Shown: in pieces, positions 24,774 to 33,877 of the stretch
Position numbering within the stretch: position 1 is the stretch's first letter
Layout: each line of letters begins with the position of its first letter
From: Sphingomonas hylomeconis
GTDB taxonomy: Bacteria > Pseudomonadota > Alphaproteobacteria > Sphingomonadales > Sphingomonadaceae
Direction: 5' to 3'
DNA length: 64,000 bases
Assembly: GCF_025370105.1 (NCBI RefSeq)
Contig: NZ_JANQBK010000008.1
Location: forward strand, 152,278-216,277
Program-made: the position numbers and the translations under genes
The notes under the pieces: model-generated
What the model was told of the DNA's origin: nothing
The model's database searches: none
The model's input: only the letters and a program-made list of their open reading frames with translations

Positions 24774-26171
24774 ATGCCGTCCCCATCCCTGTCGCCCGCG
24801 GCGATCGCGCTCAACCGCTTCGGGCTCGGCGCGCGCTCGGACGATGCCGCCCCCGCAGATCCAAAACGCTGGCTGACCGATCAGTTCGGCCGCTTCGAGG
24901 TCCGCCCGGCGGGGTTCGCCGCGCTCGACGATGCCGGGCTGGCGGCACAGCGCTATCGCGAGGCGCAACAGGCCGTGCGGCAGATGGCCCGGCAGGAGGC
25001 CGCCACCGACGCGACCGACATGAAGGCGGCGCGCAAGGATTCCCGCCAGGATCTGCAGGCACTGTATCGTGCCGGGGTGCAGGCGCGCGCCGATAGCGCG
25101 CTCGCCACCGCGGCGCCGTTCGTCGAACGGATGGTGCATTTCTGGGCGAACCATTTCTGCGTCTCGGTCGATACCCCGCCGGTCACCGCCTTCGCCGGCG
25201 CGTTCGAGCGCGATGCGATCCGCCCGCACGTGCTCGGCAGCTTTGCCGACATGGCGCTGGCGGCGGAGCGCCACCCGGCGATGCTGCTCTATCTCAACCA
25301 GGTCCAGTCGATCGGCCCCGGCAGCCCCGCGGCGGCGCGCAATCCGGACCGCAAGCGCGGGCTGAACGAGAATCTCGCGCGCGAGATCATGGAGTTGCAC
25401 ACGCTCGGCGTACGCTCGGGCTATACCCAGGCGGACGTCACCGAATTCGCGCGCGCGCTGACCGGCTGGAGCGTCGAGGGCCTGGGGCCCGGCGCGCGGC
25501 AGGGCGATCCCAACGCGTTCGCCTTCCGCGCGCGCCAGCACGAGCCCGGCGAACGCACCATCCTCGGCAAGCGTTATGCGCAGCCGGGCGACGCGCAGGG
25601 CCGCGCCGCTCTGCTCGATTTCGCCGCCGCCCCCGCCACCGCGACGCATATCGCCACCAAGCTTGCGCGCCACTTTGCCGGCGACGATCCGCCCCGCGCG
25701 CTGATCGCGCGGCTCGCCGACAGCTTCACGCGCAGCAAGGGCGATCTGCCCACGCTCTACGCCACGCTGATTGCCGCGCCCGAGGCATGGGTGCCGACCC
25801 CGACCAAGTTCAAGACGCCGTGGGAATGGACCATCTCCAGCCTGCGCGGTCTCGGCTACCGGCAGGCCGGCCGGATGCAGATCGCGACGCTGCAGACGCA
25901 ACTCGGGCAGCGCGTGTGGAAGCCCGGCGCCCCGGCGGGCTGGGACGATATCGCGGCGAGCTGGGCCGGGCCCGATGCGCTGCTGCGCCGGGTCGAGGTC
26001 GCGCAGCGCCTCGCGGCGCCGCTCGGCGAGCGGCTCGATGCCCGCACGCTCGCGCCCAAACTGCTGCCGGCGTCGCTCGGCGCTGCCACCGCCGACCAGA
26101 TATCGCGTGCGGAAAGCCCGGCCGGGGCGCTCGCGCTGATGCTCGTCGCCCCCGATTTCCTGAGGAGATGA
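24774..26171 (+). CDS. DUF1800 protein
   Basis: About 465 residues of the DUF1800 family: AIALNRFGLGARSDD at the start, VHFWANHFCVSVD and NENLAREIMELHTLGVRSGYTQADVTEFARALTGW in the centre (given here only as its NENLAREIMELHTLG core). The biochemical role is unknown. Family members nearly always pair with DUF1501 proteins, as here with the following gene four bases away. The ATG at 24774 was preferred; a GTG four codons upstream is equally in frame. No signal peptide is evident, unlike its partner. Confidence 0.88.
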   Translation: MPSPSLSPAAIALNRFGLGARSDDAAPADPKRWLTDQFGRFEVRPAGFAALDDAGLAAQRYREAQQAVRQMARQEAATDATDMKAARKDSRQDLQALYRAGVQARADSALATAAPFVERMVHFWANHFCVSVDTPPVTAFAGAFERDAIRPHVLGSFADMALAAERHPAMLLYLNQVQSIGPGSPAAARNPDRKRGLNENLAREIMELHTLGVRSGYTQADVTEFARALTGWSVEGLGPGARQGDPNAFAFRARQHEPGERTILGKRYAQPGDAQGRAALLDFAAAPATATHIATKLARHFAGDDPPRALIARLADSFTRSKGDLPTLYATLIAAPEAWVPTPTKFKTPWEWTISSLRGLGYRQAGRMQIATLQTQLGQRVWKPGAPAGWDDIAASWAGPDALLRRVEVAQRLAAPLGERLDARTLAPKLLPASLGAATADQISRAESPAGALALMLVAPDFLRR

Positions 26172-26175
26172 TCCG

Positions 26176-27321
26176 ATGATCGCCCGCCGCCACTTGCTCT
26201 CCGCCGCCGCGCTCGGCGCCGGTGCGCTGTTCGTTTCCCCCGGCATCGCGCTGGCCACTGCGGCAACCGAGCGCCGCTTCGTGTTCATCATCCAGCGCGG
26301 CGCGGCGGACGGGCTGGACGTGCTGCGCCCGACCGGCGACCCGGCGTTTGCCGGCTTGCGCGCCAGGCTGATCGGCGAGACGCCGGGGATCAAGCTCGAT
26401 GCGATGTTCAGCCTGCATCCCGCGCTGGTCGAGATCGGCAAGATGTACGCGCGGCAACAGGCGCTGTTCGTCCATGCCGTCGCCTCGCCGTATCGCGATC
26501 GTTCGCATTTCGACGGGCAGAACGTGCTCGAGACAGGCGGCGCGCAACCCTATGTCGTGCGCGACGGCTGGCTCAACCGGCTGGTCGCGATGCTGCCGCG
26601 CGCCAGCGACGACGCGATCGCGATCGCCGCGACCGTGCCCACCGCGCTGCGCGGATCGGTGCAGGTCGCCTCCTATGCGCCCTCCGCGCTGCCGCATGCC
26701 GCGGACGATCTGATGACGCGCGTCACCGCCTTGTACGAGGCCGATCCGCAGCTGCATCCGCTCTGGGCATCGGCGCTCGAAACCAGGGGTCTGGCCACCG
26801 ACGTCGGTGCGCGGCAGGATCCGGCAAGCCTCGGCACGCTGACCGCCGGCTTCCTGACCAAGCCGAACGGCCCGCGCATCGCGATGCTCGAGACCCTCGG
26901 CTGGGACACGCACAATGCGCAGGCCGGGCGGCTGGCCAACCAGCTCAGGAATCTCGACGCGATGCTCGCCGCGCTGCGCGACGGGCTCGGCGCGGCATGG
27001 GCGACCACCACGGTGCTGGTGGCGACCGAGTTCGGCCGCACCGTGGCGGTGAACGGCACGGGCGGAACCGATCACGGCACCGGATCGGTCGCGATGCTGC
27101 TCGGCGGCGCGGTGCAGGGCGGGCGCGTCGTCGCGGACTGGCCCGGGCTGGCGCCCGGCCGGCTCTACGACGCCCGCGACCTGCGGCCGACCGCCGCGCT
27201 CGACGCGCTGATCGCCGGTGCGGCGGCGGAAAGCCTGGGGCTCGATCCGGCGCGCGTCGGGCGGACGCTGTTCGCCAAGAGTGGCGCGGTCACGCCGATC
27301 ACCGGATTGATCCGCAGCTGA
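26176..27321 (+). CDS. DUF1501 protein, exported
   Basis: 381 residues. The N-terminus RRHLLSAAALGAGALFVSPG is a twin-Arg-like or Sec signal. The body has features of the alkaline-phosphatase-like DUF1501 family: VFIIQRGAADGLDVLRP, DRSHFDGQNVLETGG, GWDTHNAQ and ATEFGRTVAVNGTGGTDHG. Metal-dependent hydrolase activity is suspected for the fold but unproven. The gene follows DUF1800 by four bases with AGGAG ahead of the ATG. Together with the sigma operon upstream it may form one transcription unit. Confidence 0.9.
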   Translation: MIARRHLLSAAALGAGALFVSPGIALATAATERRFVFIIQRGAADGLDVLRPTGDPAFAGLRARLIGETPGIKLDAMFSLHPALVEIGKMYARQQALFVHAVASPYRDRSHFDGQNVLETGGAQPYVVRDGWLNRLVAMLPRASDDAIAIAATVPTALRGSVQVASYAPSALPHAADDLMTRVTALYEADPQLHPLWASALETRGLATDVGARQDPASLGTLTAGFLTKPNGPRIAMLETLGWDTHNAQAGRLANQLRNLDAMLAALRDGLGAAWATTTVLVATEFGRTVAVNGTGGTDHGTGSVAMLLGGAVQGGRVVADWPGLAPGRLYDARDLRPTAALDALIAGAAAESLGLDPARVGRTLFAKSGAVTPITGLIRS

Positions 27322-27366
27322 CCGCCCGTTGTGGCGCCTGCGCGGCGGAGCGACACCCGGCGTCGG

Positions 27367-28002
27367 CTAGGCGTCGATCCCCGCCGCATCGACCGTGCAC
27401 AGCACCGCATCGACCATTCGCATGATCACGGCGCGCGCGGCGTCGCGATCGAGATCCTCATCCTCGCGCAAGCGCCGCCAGCAATGGAAACTCAGTGCTA
27501 GGTGCAGCGCGATGGCGAGCGGCTGGTCGGCCTTCACCGCATCGGGCAGGATCGCCGCCAACGTCGTCCATTCGAGCTTCAGCTGGCGGCGATAGTCCTT
27601 CATCAACACGTCGGAATTGAACCGCCGCAGATCGGCGGCGGCACGGAACGGCAGCAATTCCTCGTAGATCTTCCAGCGCCGGTCGGCGATCTCGCGCACC
27701 CGGCCCTGCCAGTCGGTCGCTTCGAGCGGACGGATCAGGATCGGCATGACGCGATCCTCGACCCGCTCGCTCACCTCGCGGTAGATTTCCTCCATATCGC
27801 CGAACTGGCGAAACACGGTGCGCTGGCCGACTCCGGCGAACACCGCGACCTGATCGGCAGTGGGCGACAGATTGCCGTTCTGGATCAGTTCCACCATGGC
27901 ATCGATGATCGCCGCGCGACTGGCCTTGCTTCGTTCGCGCCGGCCGTCCGGCGCCGCATCGGCGCTGGGCGTGATCCGCTTGATCGATCGTGGTTTTGCC
28001 AT
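27367..28002 (-). CDS. TetR-family transcriptional regulator
   Basis: 211 residues. The N-terminal helix-turn-helix is RSKASRAAIIDAMVELI through VAVFAGVGQRTVFRQFGDMEEIYREV, a standard TetR DNA-binding domain. The C-terminal helical ligand domain has no recognised effector. It is convergent with DUF1501 and faces the small gene at 28176, a possible target. Confidence 0.88.
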   Translation of the reverse strand: MAKPRSIKRITPSADAAPDGRRERSKASRAAIIDAMVELIQNGNLSPTADQVAVFAGVGQRTVFRQFGDMEEIYREVSERVEDRVMPILIRPLEATDWQGRVREIADRRWKIYEELLPFRAAADLRRFNSDVLMKDYRRQLKLEWTTLAAILPDAVKADQPLAIALHLALSFHCWRRLREDEDLDRDAARAVIMRMVDAVLCTVDAAGIDA

Positions 28003-28175
28003 GCCATCTTTGTCCCAGGCGCCAGGGTCCGCGCCGATGCGCCTTACCTAGTTGGGGACGCCCTGCCCAAATATTTTCTTGATAAGGATTGTTCCAGCCC
28101 CCGAATCATTTGACAGCATCACTGCCGATTAATACGCATATCGAGCAGCCAACAGATATATCGGAGAAGACGTTC

Positions 28176-28418
28176 ATGCGACCGATCGATATCCCGCTCG
28201 CCTCCCTGGCCCTGATCGGTCTGGCGCACGCCTCGGCCGCCGCGGCCGGGCCCACCGTACGCCAGGCGTGCATGCCCGAAATCCGGCAGCTGTGCGCCGT
28301 CGAGCTCGCCGCACGCAACCGCGACCGGGTCAAATCCTGCCTGATGAGCAACAAGGATCGATTGTCCGAAAATTGCCGCGCGGCGATCGCGGAAAGGCAG
28401 GACGCGAAGAAGGAATAG
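28176..28418 (+). CDS. Small exported Cys-containing protein
   Basis: 80 residues. A signal peptide ends near HASAAAAG. The mature part has a Cys pattern (QACMPEIRQLC, VKSCL, SENCRA), similar to the cysteine-rich repeat of some Golgi-apparatus-like repeat proteins in proteobacteria. Function unknown. GGAGAAG precedes the ATG. It is divergent from the TetR gene. Confidence 0.75.
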   Translation: MRPIDIPLASLALIGLAHASAAAAGPTVRQACMPEIRQLCAVELAARNRDRVKSCLMSNKDRLSENCRAAIAERQDAKKE

Positions 28419-28428
28419 CGCGGCGCAC

Positions 28429-28860
28429 CTATGCCGCGCCGGTCGCGCCGGAATGCGGGCGCCGGGCGCACTCAGCGGTCCGTTCCCCGATCGCGAATTG
28501 TCGATAAGCCAGGGCCAGAATCACGATCATCGCAAATTCCGCCGCCATCGGGGTGACTGTCGTCGCAACCATGCCGTCCATCGCCACCCCGATCGACCGG
28601 CCGCCGAGCGCGATTCCCAGCAAGAGCAACGGCACGCGTAGCGGCGCGCGCCGGGCCTGCCATGCGCCGATGAACGCAAACAAGCCGCCGCACAGAAAGA
28701 AGGCGGAGAAATCGGCACGGAGCGTCGCGATCCCCTGCACGCCGTTCGGCATCACATTGAACGACGGGGCAATGCGCACCGGCGCGAGCAGGAAGACGAG
28801 CCCGAGCGCGAGATTGAACGCCGCGACGACGAACACCAGGATGCGCAGCAGCAATGTCAT
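28429..28860 (-). CDS. DUF4345-like four-helix membrane protein
   Basis: 143 residues with four predicted membrane helices, beginning LLRILVFVVAAFNLALGLVFLLAP. The pattern of an NVMPNGVQGIATLRADF motif after the first helix matches DUF4345-type proteins. Function unknown. The start at the ATG nearest the first helix (28860) was chosen. It is divergent from the metallo-hydrolase gene. Confidence 0.75.
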   Translation of the reverse strand: MTLLLRILVFVVAAFNLALGLVFLLAPVRIAPSFNVMPNGVQGIATLRADFSAFFLCGGLFAFIGAWQARRAPLRVPLLLLGIALGGRSIGVAMDGMVATTVTPMAAEFAMIVILALAYRQFAIGERTAECARRPHSGATGAA

Positions 28861-28959
28861 CGTGGTTCCCCTGTAACACCCGGCAGCCGCTCGCTGGCGC
28901 CGACATGCGAACAATGTTATGACACTTCGAGTGCCGACACAATGGCAGGAGCGCATTGC

Positions 28960-30045
28960 ATGAGGCGGGGCAAGCGACGCATCGTTGCGGCGGCTGTGGT
29001 TCTCACGGCCGCCCTCTGCTTCGGCCTCGTCAAAGCGTTCCAGCCGCAACTCGGCGCAATGCTGCTCGAGCGGATGGTCGATCGGCGCGTCGGGCGCGAC
29101 GTGCTGGCGGATCTGCCGGACGGCCTGCACGTCCTGCTCTGCGGCACCGGCTCGCCGCTACCAGATCCGACCCGCGCCGAGGCTTGTACCGCCGTGCTTG
29201 CCGGCCGCCACCTGTTCGTCGTCGATGCCGGTGACGGCGGCGCGCGCAAACTCGCACTGATGGGCGTGCCGCTGGGACGGATCGAGCGCGTCTTCCTCAC
29301 CCATTTCCATTCCGACCATATCGACGGGCTCGGCCCGCTGATGCTGATGCGCTGGACCGGCAGCGCCGCGACAGCCCCGCTGCCGGTCGCCGGCCCGCCC
29401 GGCGTCGCGGCGATCGTCGCCGGTTTCAATGCGGCTTATGCCACCGACAATCGTTACCGTATCGCCCATCACGGCGCCGACATTGTCCCGCCCAGCGGCG
29501 CCGGAGCGATTGCGCGGCCGTTCGCGCTGCCGGCGGACGATGCCGCGCTGGTCTACCAGCGCGACGGCGTCTCGGTCACCGCCATCCGGGTGAACCATGC
29601 GCCGGTCGCGCCCGCCGTCGGCTATCGCTTCACCTATCGCGGCAGATCGGTAACGCTGAGCGGCGATACGACCTGGTCGCCCGCGCTGGTGCGTGCGGCC
29701 CGCGGCAGCGACCTGCTCGTGCACGAAGCGCTCCAGCCCAGGCTGCTCGTGCGGCTGACCGATCGACTTGCCGTGACAGGGCAGGCCAATACCGCGCAGA
29801 TCACGCGTGACATCCGCAACTATCACGCCACGCCCGAACAGGCAGCCGATACTGCCCGGCGCGCGGGCGTGCGGCATCTGGTGCTCAATCACATCGTCCC
29901 GCCAATGCCGCTCGGTTTCGCCTATCCCGCCTTTCTGGGCGATGCGCACCGTCATTTCCCCGGCCCGATTACTGTCGGCGAGGATGGCATGCTGTTCAGC
30001 CTTCCGGCCGGCAGCACGACGATCACCCGGAAAGCGCTGCTGTGA
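28960..30045 (+). CDS. Metallo-beta-lactamase-fold hydrolase with N-terminal membrane anchor
   Basis: About 361 residues. A hydrophobic N-terminal segment (VVLTAALCFGLVKAF) serves as a signal or anchor. The MBL metal motif is FLTHFHSDHIDGLGP, with a distal LLVHEAL and a final HLVLNHIVPP His, as in RNase Z or arylsulfatase-like MBL enzymes. AGGAG eight bases ahead supports the ATG at 28960 over an earlier one at 28942. The stop overlaps the sulfatase start (GTGA), so both are coupled. A periplasmic ester or sulfate-ester hydrolase is plausible. Confidence 0.9.
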   Translation: MRRGKRRIVAAAVVLTAALCFGLVKAFQPQLGAMLLERMVDRRVGRDVLADLPDGLHVLLCGTGSPLPDPTRAEACTAVLAGRHLFVVDAGDGGARKLALMGVPLGRIERVFLTHFHSDHIDGLGPLMLMRWTGSAATAPLPVAGPPGVAAIVAGFNAAYATDNRYRIAHHGADIVPPSGAGAIARPFALPADDAALVYQRDGVSVTAIRVNHAPVAPAVGYRFTYRGRSVTLSGDTTWSPALVRAARGSDLLVHEALQPRLLVRLTDRLAVTGQANTAQITRDIRNYHATPEQAADTARRAGVRHLVLNHIVPPMPLGFAYPAFLGDAHRHFPGPITVGEDGMLFSLPAGSTTITRKALL

Positions 30046-31817
30046 ACCGCGGCGTCCGATGCGCGCTGCTGCTCGCGGCGCTGTCCGCCGCCGCCCCGGT
30101 TGCAGGCGACCCCCGCCCCGCCCCACCGACCCGGCCGAATATCGTCGTGCTGCTCGTCGACGATTGGGGATTCAGCGACGTCGGCGCGTTCGGCAGCGAG
30201 ATCCGTACCCCCCATATCGATGCGCTGGCGGCGCGCGGCGTGCGCTTCACCAACTTCCATGTCGCCGGGTCCTGCTCGCCGACGCGCGCCATGCTGCAGA
30301 CGGGGGTGCGCAACCACCGCGCCGGCCTCGGCAACATGCCCGAGACGATCCCGGCCGAGCATGTCGGCAAGCCAGGCTATGACACCGTCCTCAACGACCG
30401 CGTCGTCACGCTCGCGCAAGTGCTGCGCGATCAGGGCTATCACACCTATTTCACCGGCAAATGGCACCTTGGCAAGACGCCAGCCAAGCTGCCGCACGCG
30501 CGCGGCTACGACCGTGCGTTCGCGCTGGCCGATGCCGGTGCCGACAATTTCGAGCAGAAGCCGATCATCGGACTGAATGACAAGGCCGACTGGAGCGAGA
30601 ACGGCCGCCCGGCCGCGCTCCCCGCCGATTATTATTCCTCGACCTTCATCGTCGACAAGGCGATCGCCTATATCGACAGCGGCGCGCGCGGGCGCCCGTT
30701 CTTTGCCTCGATCAACTTTCTCGCCAATCACATCCCGGTGCAGGCGCCCGACGCCGATCTCGCGCGCTACCGCGACCATTATCGCGCCGGCTGGGACGCG
30801 ACGCGCCGCGCCCGGCGCGCGCGGGCGATCGCGCTCGGGATCGTCCCCGACGGGAGCGCGATGGTCCGGATGGGAACGACCACGGCGTGGCCAGCGTCGC
30901 CCGAGGCGGCTACCGCAATGAGCGCCTATGCCGCGATGGCCGATGCGGCGGACCGCGAGATCGGCCGGTTGGTCGCGCATCTCAGGGCGATCGGCGCCTA
31001 CAACAACACGATCTTCGTGTTCCTGTCGGACAACGGCCCCGAGCCGACCAACCCGCGTAACCGCCTGCTCAACCGCCTGTACCTCGGTGCCCATTACGAT
31101 TTCACACCCGCTCGCGCCGGGCAGCGCGGCACGTTGACCGCGATCGGCCCGAGCTGGGCGAGCGCCGCCGCCGCCCCCTTGCGCGGCTACAAATTCACCG
31201 CCGACGAGGGCGGACTGCGCGTTCCCCTGGTGCTGGCCTGGCCGGGCAACCCGGCGATCGCCGCCGGGCATATCGCCAGCGCCTATACCGACGTCACCGA
31301 TGTCGCGCCAACGCTGCTCGCGCTGGCCGGCCTGGCGCCGCCGCGCGCGCGCTATCGCGGCCGCGCGGTCGAACCGATGACCGGTGCCAGCCTCGTCCCG
31401 CTACTCGAGCGCAAGGCGGCGCAGGTCCACCCCGACGACCAGCCGATCGGCTACGAACTGTCGGGCAACGCGGCCTTGTTCAAGGGCCGCTACAAGCTGG
31501 TCAAGAACCTCCCGCCGACCGGTGACGGCAACTGGCGGCTGTACGACATCGTCGCCGATCCCGGCGAGACGCGCGACCTGACCGCTCGCGATCCGGCGCG
31601 CGCGCGCGCGATGCGCGCCGATTATGCCGTCTTTGCCCGACGCGACGGCGTGCTGCCGATGCCCCCCGGCTATACCGCGGACGAGCAGATCAATGCCAAC
31701 GCCTTCGCCACCGTCGCCCTGCCGCAATTGAAGCGCGCCGCGGCGATAACCGCGCTGTCACTACTGCTGGTGATCGGCTGGCTCGTCTGGCGGCGCGCGC
31801 GTGCGGAGCGGCGATAA
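30042..31817 (+). CDS. Formylglycine-type sulfatase (arylsulfatase family)
   Basis: 591 residues. A signal peptide precedes NIVVLLVDDWGFSDVGAFG, which holds the metal-binding Asp pair. The modification motif is SCSPTRAMLQTG, where the Cys becomes formylglycine. GKWHLGKTPAKLPHARGYD and FVFLSDNGPEPTN are further sulfatase signatures. Unusually, the C-terminus ends in a membrane helix (AAITALSLLLVIGWLVW) with a basic tail, so the enzyme is probably anchored in the inner membrane and faces the periplasm. The GTG start overlaps the MBL stop. The formylglycine-generating enzyme at 33878 would activate it. Confidence 0.92.
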   Translation: MNRGVRCALLLAALSAAAPVAGDPRPAPPTRPNIVVLLVDDWGFSDVGAFGSEIRTPHIDALAARGVRFTNFHVAGSCSPTRAMLQTGVRNHRAGLGNMPETIPAEHVGKPGYDTVLNDRVVTLAQVLRDQGYHTYFTGKWHLGKTPAKLPHARGYDRAFALADAGADNFEQKPIIGLNDKADWSENGRPAALPADYYSSTFIVDKAIAYIDSGARGRPFFASINFLANHIPVQAPDADLARYRDHYRAGWDATRRARRARAIALGIVPDGSAMVRMGTTTAWPASPEAATAMSAYAAMADAADREIGRLVAHLRAIGAYNNTIFVFLSDNGPEPTNPRNRLLNRLYLGAHYDFTPARAGQRGTLTAIGPSWASAAAAPLRGYKFTADEGGLRVPLVLAWPGNPAIAAGHIASAYTDVTDVAPTLLALAGLAPPRARYRGRAVEPMTGASLVPLLERKAAQVHPDDQPIGYELSGNAALFKGRYKLVKNLPPTGDGNWRLYDIVADPGETRDLTARDPARARAMRADYAVFARRDGVLPMPPGYTADEQINANAFATVALPQLKRAAAITALSLLLVIGWLVWRRARAERR

Positions 31818-31859
31818 GCGGCGAGCGCGGCGGCTGGCGGCGCACGATGGCAGCGACGA

Positions 31860-32510
31860 TCAGCGGCGCGCCAGCCCCTTTTGGCGCATGCGCCATTGCA
31901 GTTGATCGAACCGATCCTGCCCGAAGAACGGCTCACCCTCGAACACCATCAGCGGGACGCCGTAATGGCCGCCGACGCGTTGCGCCGCTTGGTTGGCGAT
32001 GATCGCCGCATCGAGCCGGTCGCGCTCGGCGGCGACGACCGAATCCATTTCGGCCAGGTCGAGCCCGGCGCTCCCGACAGCGCGCGCGAGGTGATCCCCC
32101 GCGTGCCAGCCATCGACCGAACCGTCCCATAACAGCCGGCTGACCGCATCGAGAAAGGCGAGCCCGCGCCCGCGCTCCGCTGCGAGCTGCCCCAGCTGGC
32201 TGAGGCGGTAGATATAGGGCTGCTCGGCCGGATAGGTGCGCGTGGCGAAATCCATCACCACGGGATCGGGCACCGGCCAGCGGACCGGTATGCCGAGATA
32301 GGCGCCGCTGCGCGCCACGTCGCGCAGCAGATAGCCGAACCACAGCGGATCGACGTGCGCGAAGAAATCGGCCTGCCGCACCGCGATCGGATAGACCACG
32401 CGGACGGCGCAGCGCACGTCGTATTCCGCCTCCAACGCTACCAGACGCTGCGTCACCAGATACGAATAAGGCGAGCGGAACGACCAGTAGAGATCGTAAG
32501 CCAGCGTCAC
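31860..32510 (-). CDS. 2-hydroxychromene-2-carboxylate isomerase / DsbA-fold protein
   Basis: 216 residues of the DsbA-like thioredoxin fold. LYWSFRSPYSYLVTQRLVAL is the kappa-GST/HCCA-isomerase N-terminal motif, with Ser in the place of a redox cysteine, and RVGGHYGVPLMVFEGEPFFGQDR is the C-terminal block. Such enzymes use glutathione to isomerise aromatic ring-cleavage products or similar compounds. The GTG start overlaps the DUF1330 stop (GTGA). It is the last gene of an operon headed by a haloalkane-dehalogenase-like hydrolase. Confidence 0.85.
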   Translation of the reverse strand: MTLAYDLYWSFRSPYSYLVTQRLVALEAEYDVRCAVRVVYPIAVRQADFFAHVDPLWFGYLLRDVARSGAYLGIPVRWPVPDPVVMDFATRTYPAEQPYIYRLSQLGQLAAERGRGLAFLDAVSRLLWDGSVDGWHAGDHLARAVGSAGLDLAEMDSVVAAERDRLDAAIIANQAAQRVGGHYGVPLMVFEGEPFFGQDRFDQLQWRMRQKGLARR

Positions 32511-32917
32511 GGCAGCGGCGCCTGCGTCTTGATATTGAGCTGCCCCGCCAGTCCCGCGAGGCGATGGACGGCGATCGCCTGATAATCGGGATGCTCGACC
32601 ATCGCGCGCATCGCCGCGAGCGAGGGATAATGCGCCAGCGCGACCATGTCCCACAATTCACCGACCTCGCCGATCAGCAGCCCGGTGACGGCACCGGCAT
32701 GGCCCGGCCGCGCGCCGACCCGCGCAAGCTCCGCGCGCACCGCGACGGCATAGCGCATATAGGCTTCGGCGCCGGTCAGATGCGCATCGCGGCCATCGGG
32801 ATAGTCGGCCTTTGCCTTGAACTTCAGGAGGTTGATCATCACGAACGGCCCCTCGGGGGCGCCGAAGAAATCGGTCACCTGCTGCGCGCTCGGCAGCACG
32901 GCGTTGACGACGTTCAT
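32507..32917 (-). CDS. DUF1330-like dimeric alpha/beta-barrel protein
   Basis: 136 residues. The motif [18 protein letters not shown] followed by AYMRYAVAV and the tail [24 protein letters not shown] are typical of the ferredoxin-like DUF1330 fold (family function unknown, some members in aromatic or secondary metabolism). Start and stop overlap the neighbours by four bases on both sides, so it is translated as part of the dehalogenase operon. Confidence 0.87.
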   Translation of the reverse strand: MNVVNAVLPSAQQVTDFFGAPEGPFVMINLLKFKAKADYPDGRDAHLTGAEAYMRYAVAVRAELARVGARPGHAGAVTGLLIGEVGELWDMVALAHYPSLAAMRAMVEHPDYQAIAVHRLAGLAGQLNIKTQAPLP

Positions 32918-33828
32918 GCGGTGGCTCCCGTTGCGGCAATGAAGGACAGGATCAGCGAAACGATCTCCTCGGGCTTGTCTTCCTGCAGGAAATGCCCGGC
33001 ATCGGCGATCGTCACATGCGGCTGGCCGGCGGCACCGGGGATGCGATGCTGGAACGGGCGATCACCGCCCGCGGTGACTGGGTCGCGATCGCTGAAGCAG
33101 GTCAGCACCGGCCTGCCAAAGGTCTCGAGCACCGCCCAGGCCGCCTTGTTCTCGGCGACCGACGGATGATCGGGCGTGATCGGCACCAGCGCCGGGAACT
33201 GCCGCGCGCCAGCCTTGTAGCGATCGTCGGGAAACGGCGCGTCATAGGCGGCGATCTCCGCGGCGCTCAGACCGCGCACCGTGCCGCCGCTGACGATATG
33301 GCCGATCGGAAAGGTCGGGCTCGACTGGCTGAACGCGAGCCAGGCGTCGAACCCATCGCTGCTGCCCTCGCCGGTCGGCAGCCCGGTATTGGCGATCACC
33401 AGCCGGGCGAAGCGATCGGGTCGTTCGGCGACCAGCCGCAACCCGATCAGCCCGCCCCAATCCTGGCAAAACAAGGTGATGTCGCGCAGATCGAGCGCCT
33501 CGAGCCACGCCAGCATCCAGTCGACATGGCGCTCGTAGCTATAATCCTCGCGGGCGGCGGGCTTGTCTGATTTGCCGAAGCCGATCAGATCCGGTGCAAC
33601 CACGCGGTGCCCCGCCGCAACCAACGGCGCGACGAAGCTGCGATAGAGATAGGACCAACTCGGTTCGCCGTGCAGCAGCAGCACTGGTGCGGCATCGCGC
33701 GGCCCCTCGTCGATCGCGTGGATACGCAGTTCGCCGCCATTGCCCGACGGAACGAGCGTGTAATGTGGGGCAAAGCGGTAATCGGCCAGATCGTCGAACC
33801 GCTCGTCCGGGGTACGCAACACCTGCAT
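32914..33828 (-). CDS. Haloalkane dehalogenase-like alpha/beta hydrolase
   Basis: 304 residues, the normal size for haloalkane dehalogenases. Features are [15 protein letters not shown] (oxyanion region), [15 protein letters not shown], and [14 protein letters not shown], where the Asp after Gln is the nucleophile followed by the halide-binding Trp. The catalytic His is in [16 protein letters not shown]. It would hydrolyse carbon-halogen bonds or, if the halide site differs, epoxides or esters. GGAGGT six bases upstream of the ATG is a perfect Shine-Dalgarno site, the best in this region. It heads an operon with DUF1330 and an HCCA-isomerase-like gene. Confidence 0.88.
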   Translation of the reverse strand: MQVLRTPDERFDDLADYRFAPHYTLVPSGNGGELRIHAIDEGPRDAAPVLLLHGEPSWSYLYRSFVAPLVAAGHRVVAPDLIGFGKSDKPAAREDYSYERHVDWMLAWLEALDLRDITLFCQDWGGLIGLRLVAERPDRFARLVIANTGLPTGEGSSDGFDAWLAFSQSSPTFPIGHIVSGGTVRGLSAAEIAAYDAPFPDDRYKAGARQFPALVPITPDHPSVAENKAAWAVLETFGRPVLTCFSDRDPVTAGGDRPFQHRIPGAAGQPHVTIADAGHFLQEDKPEEIVSLILSFIAATGATA

Positions 33829-33877
33829 AGCACCTCCGTTCAATTGACACTCTCTGTGCCATAATATTGCGACACGG

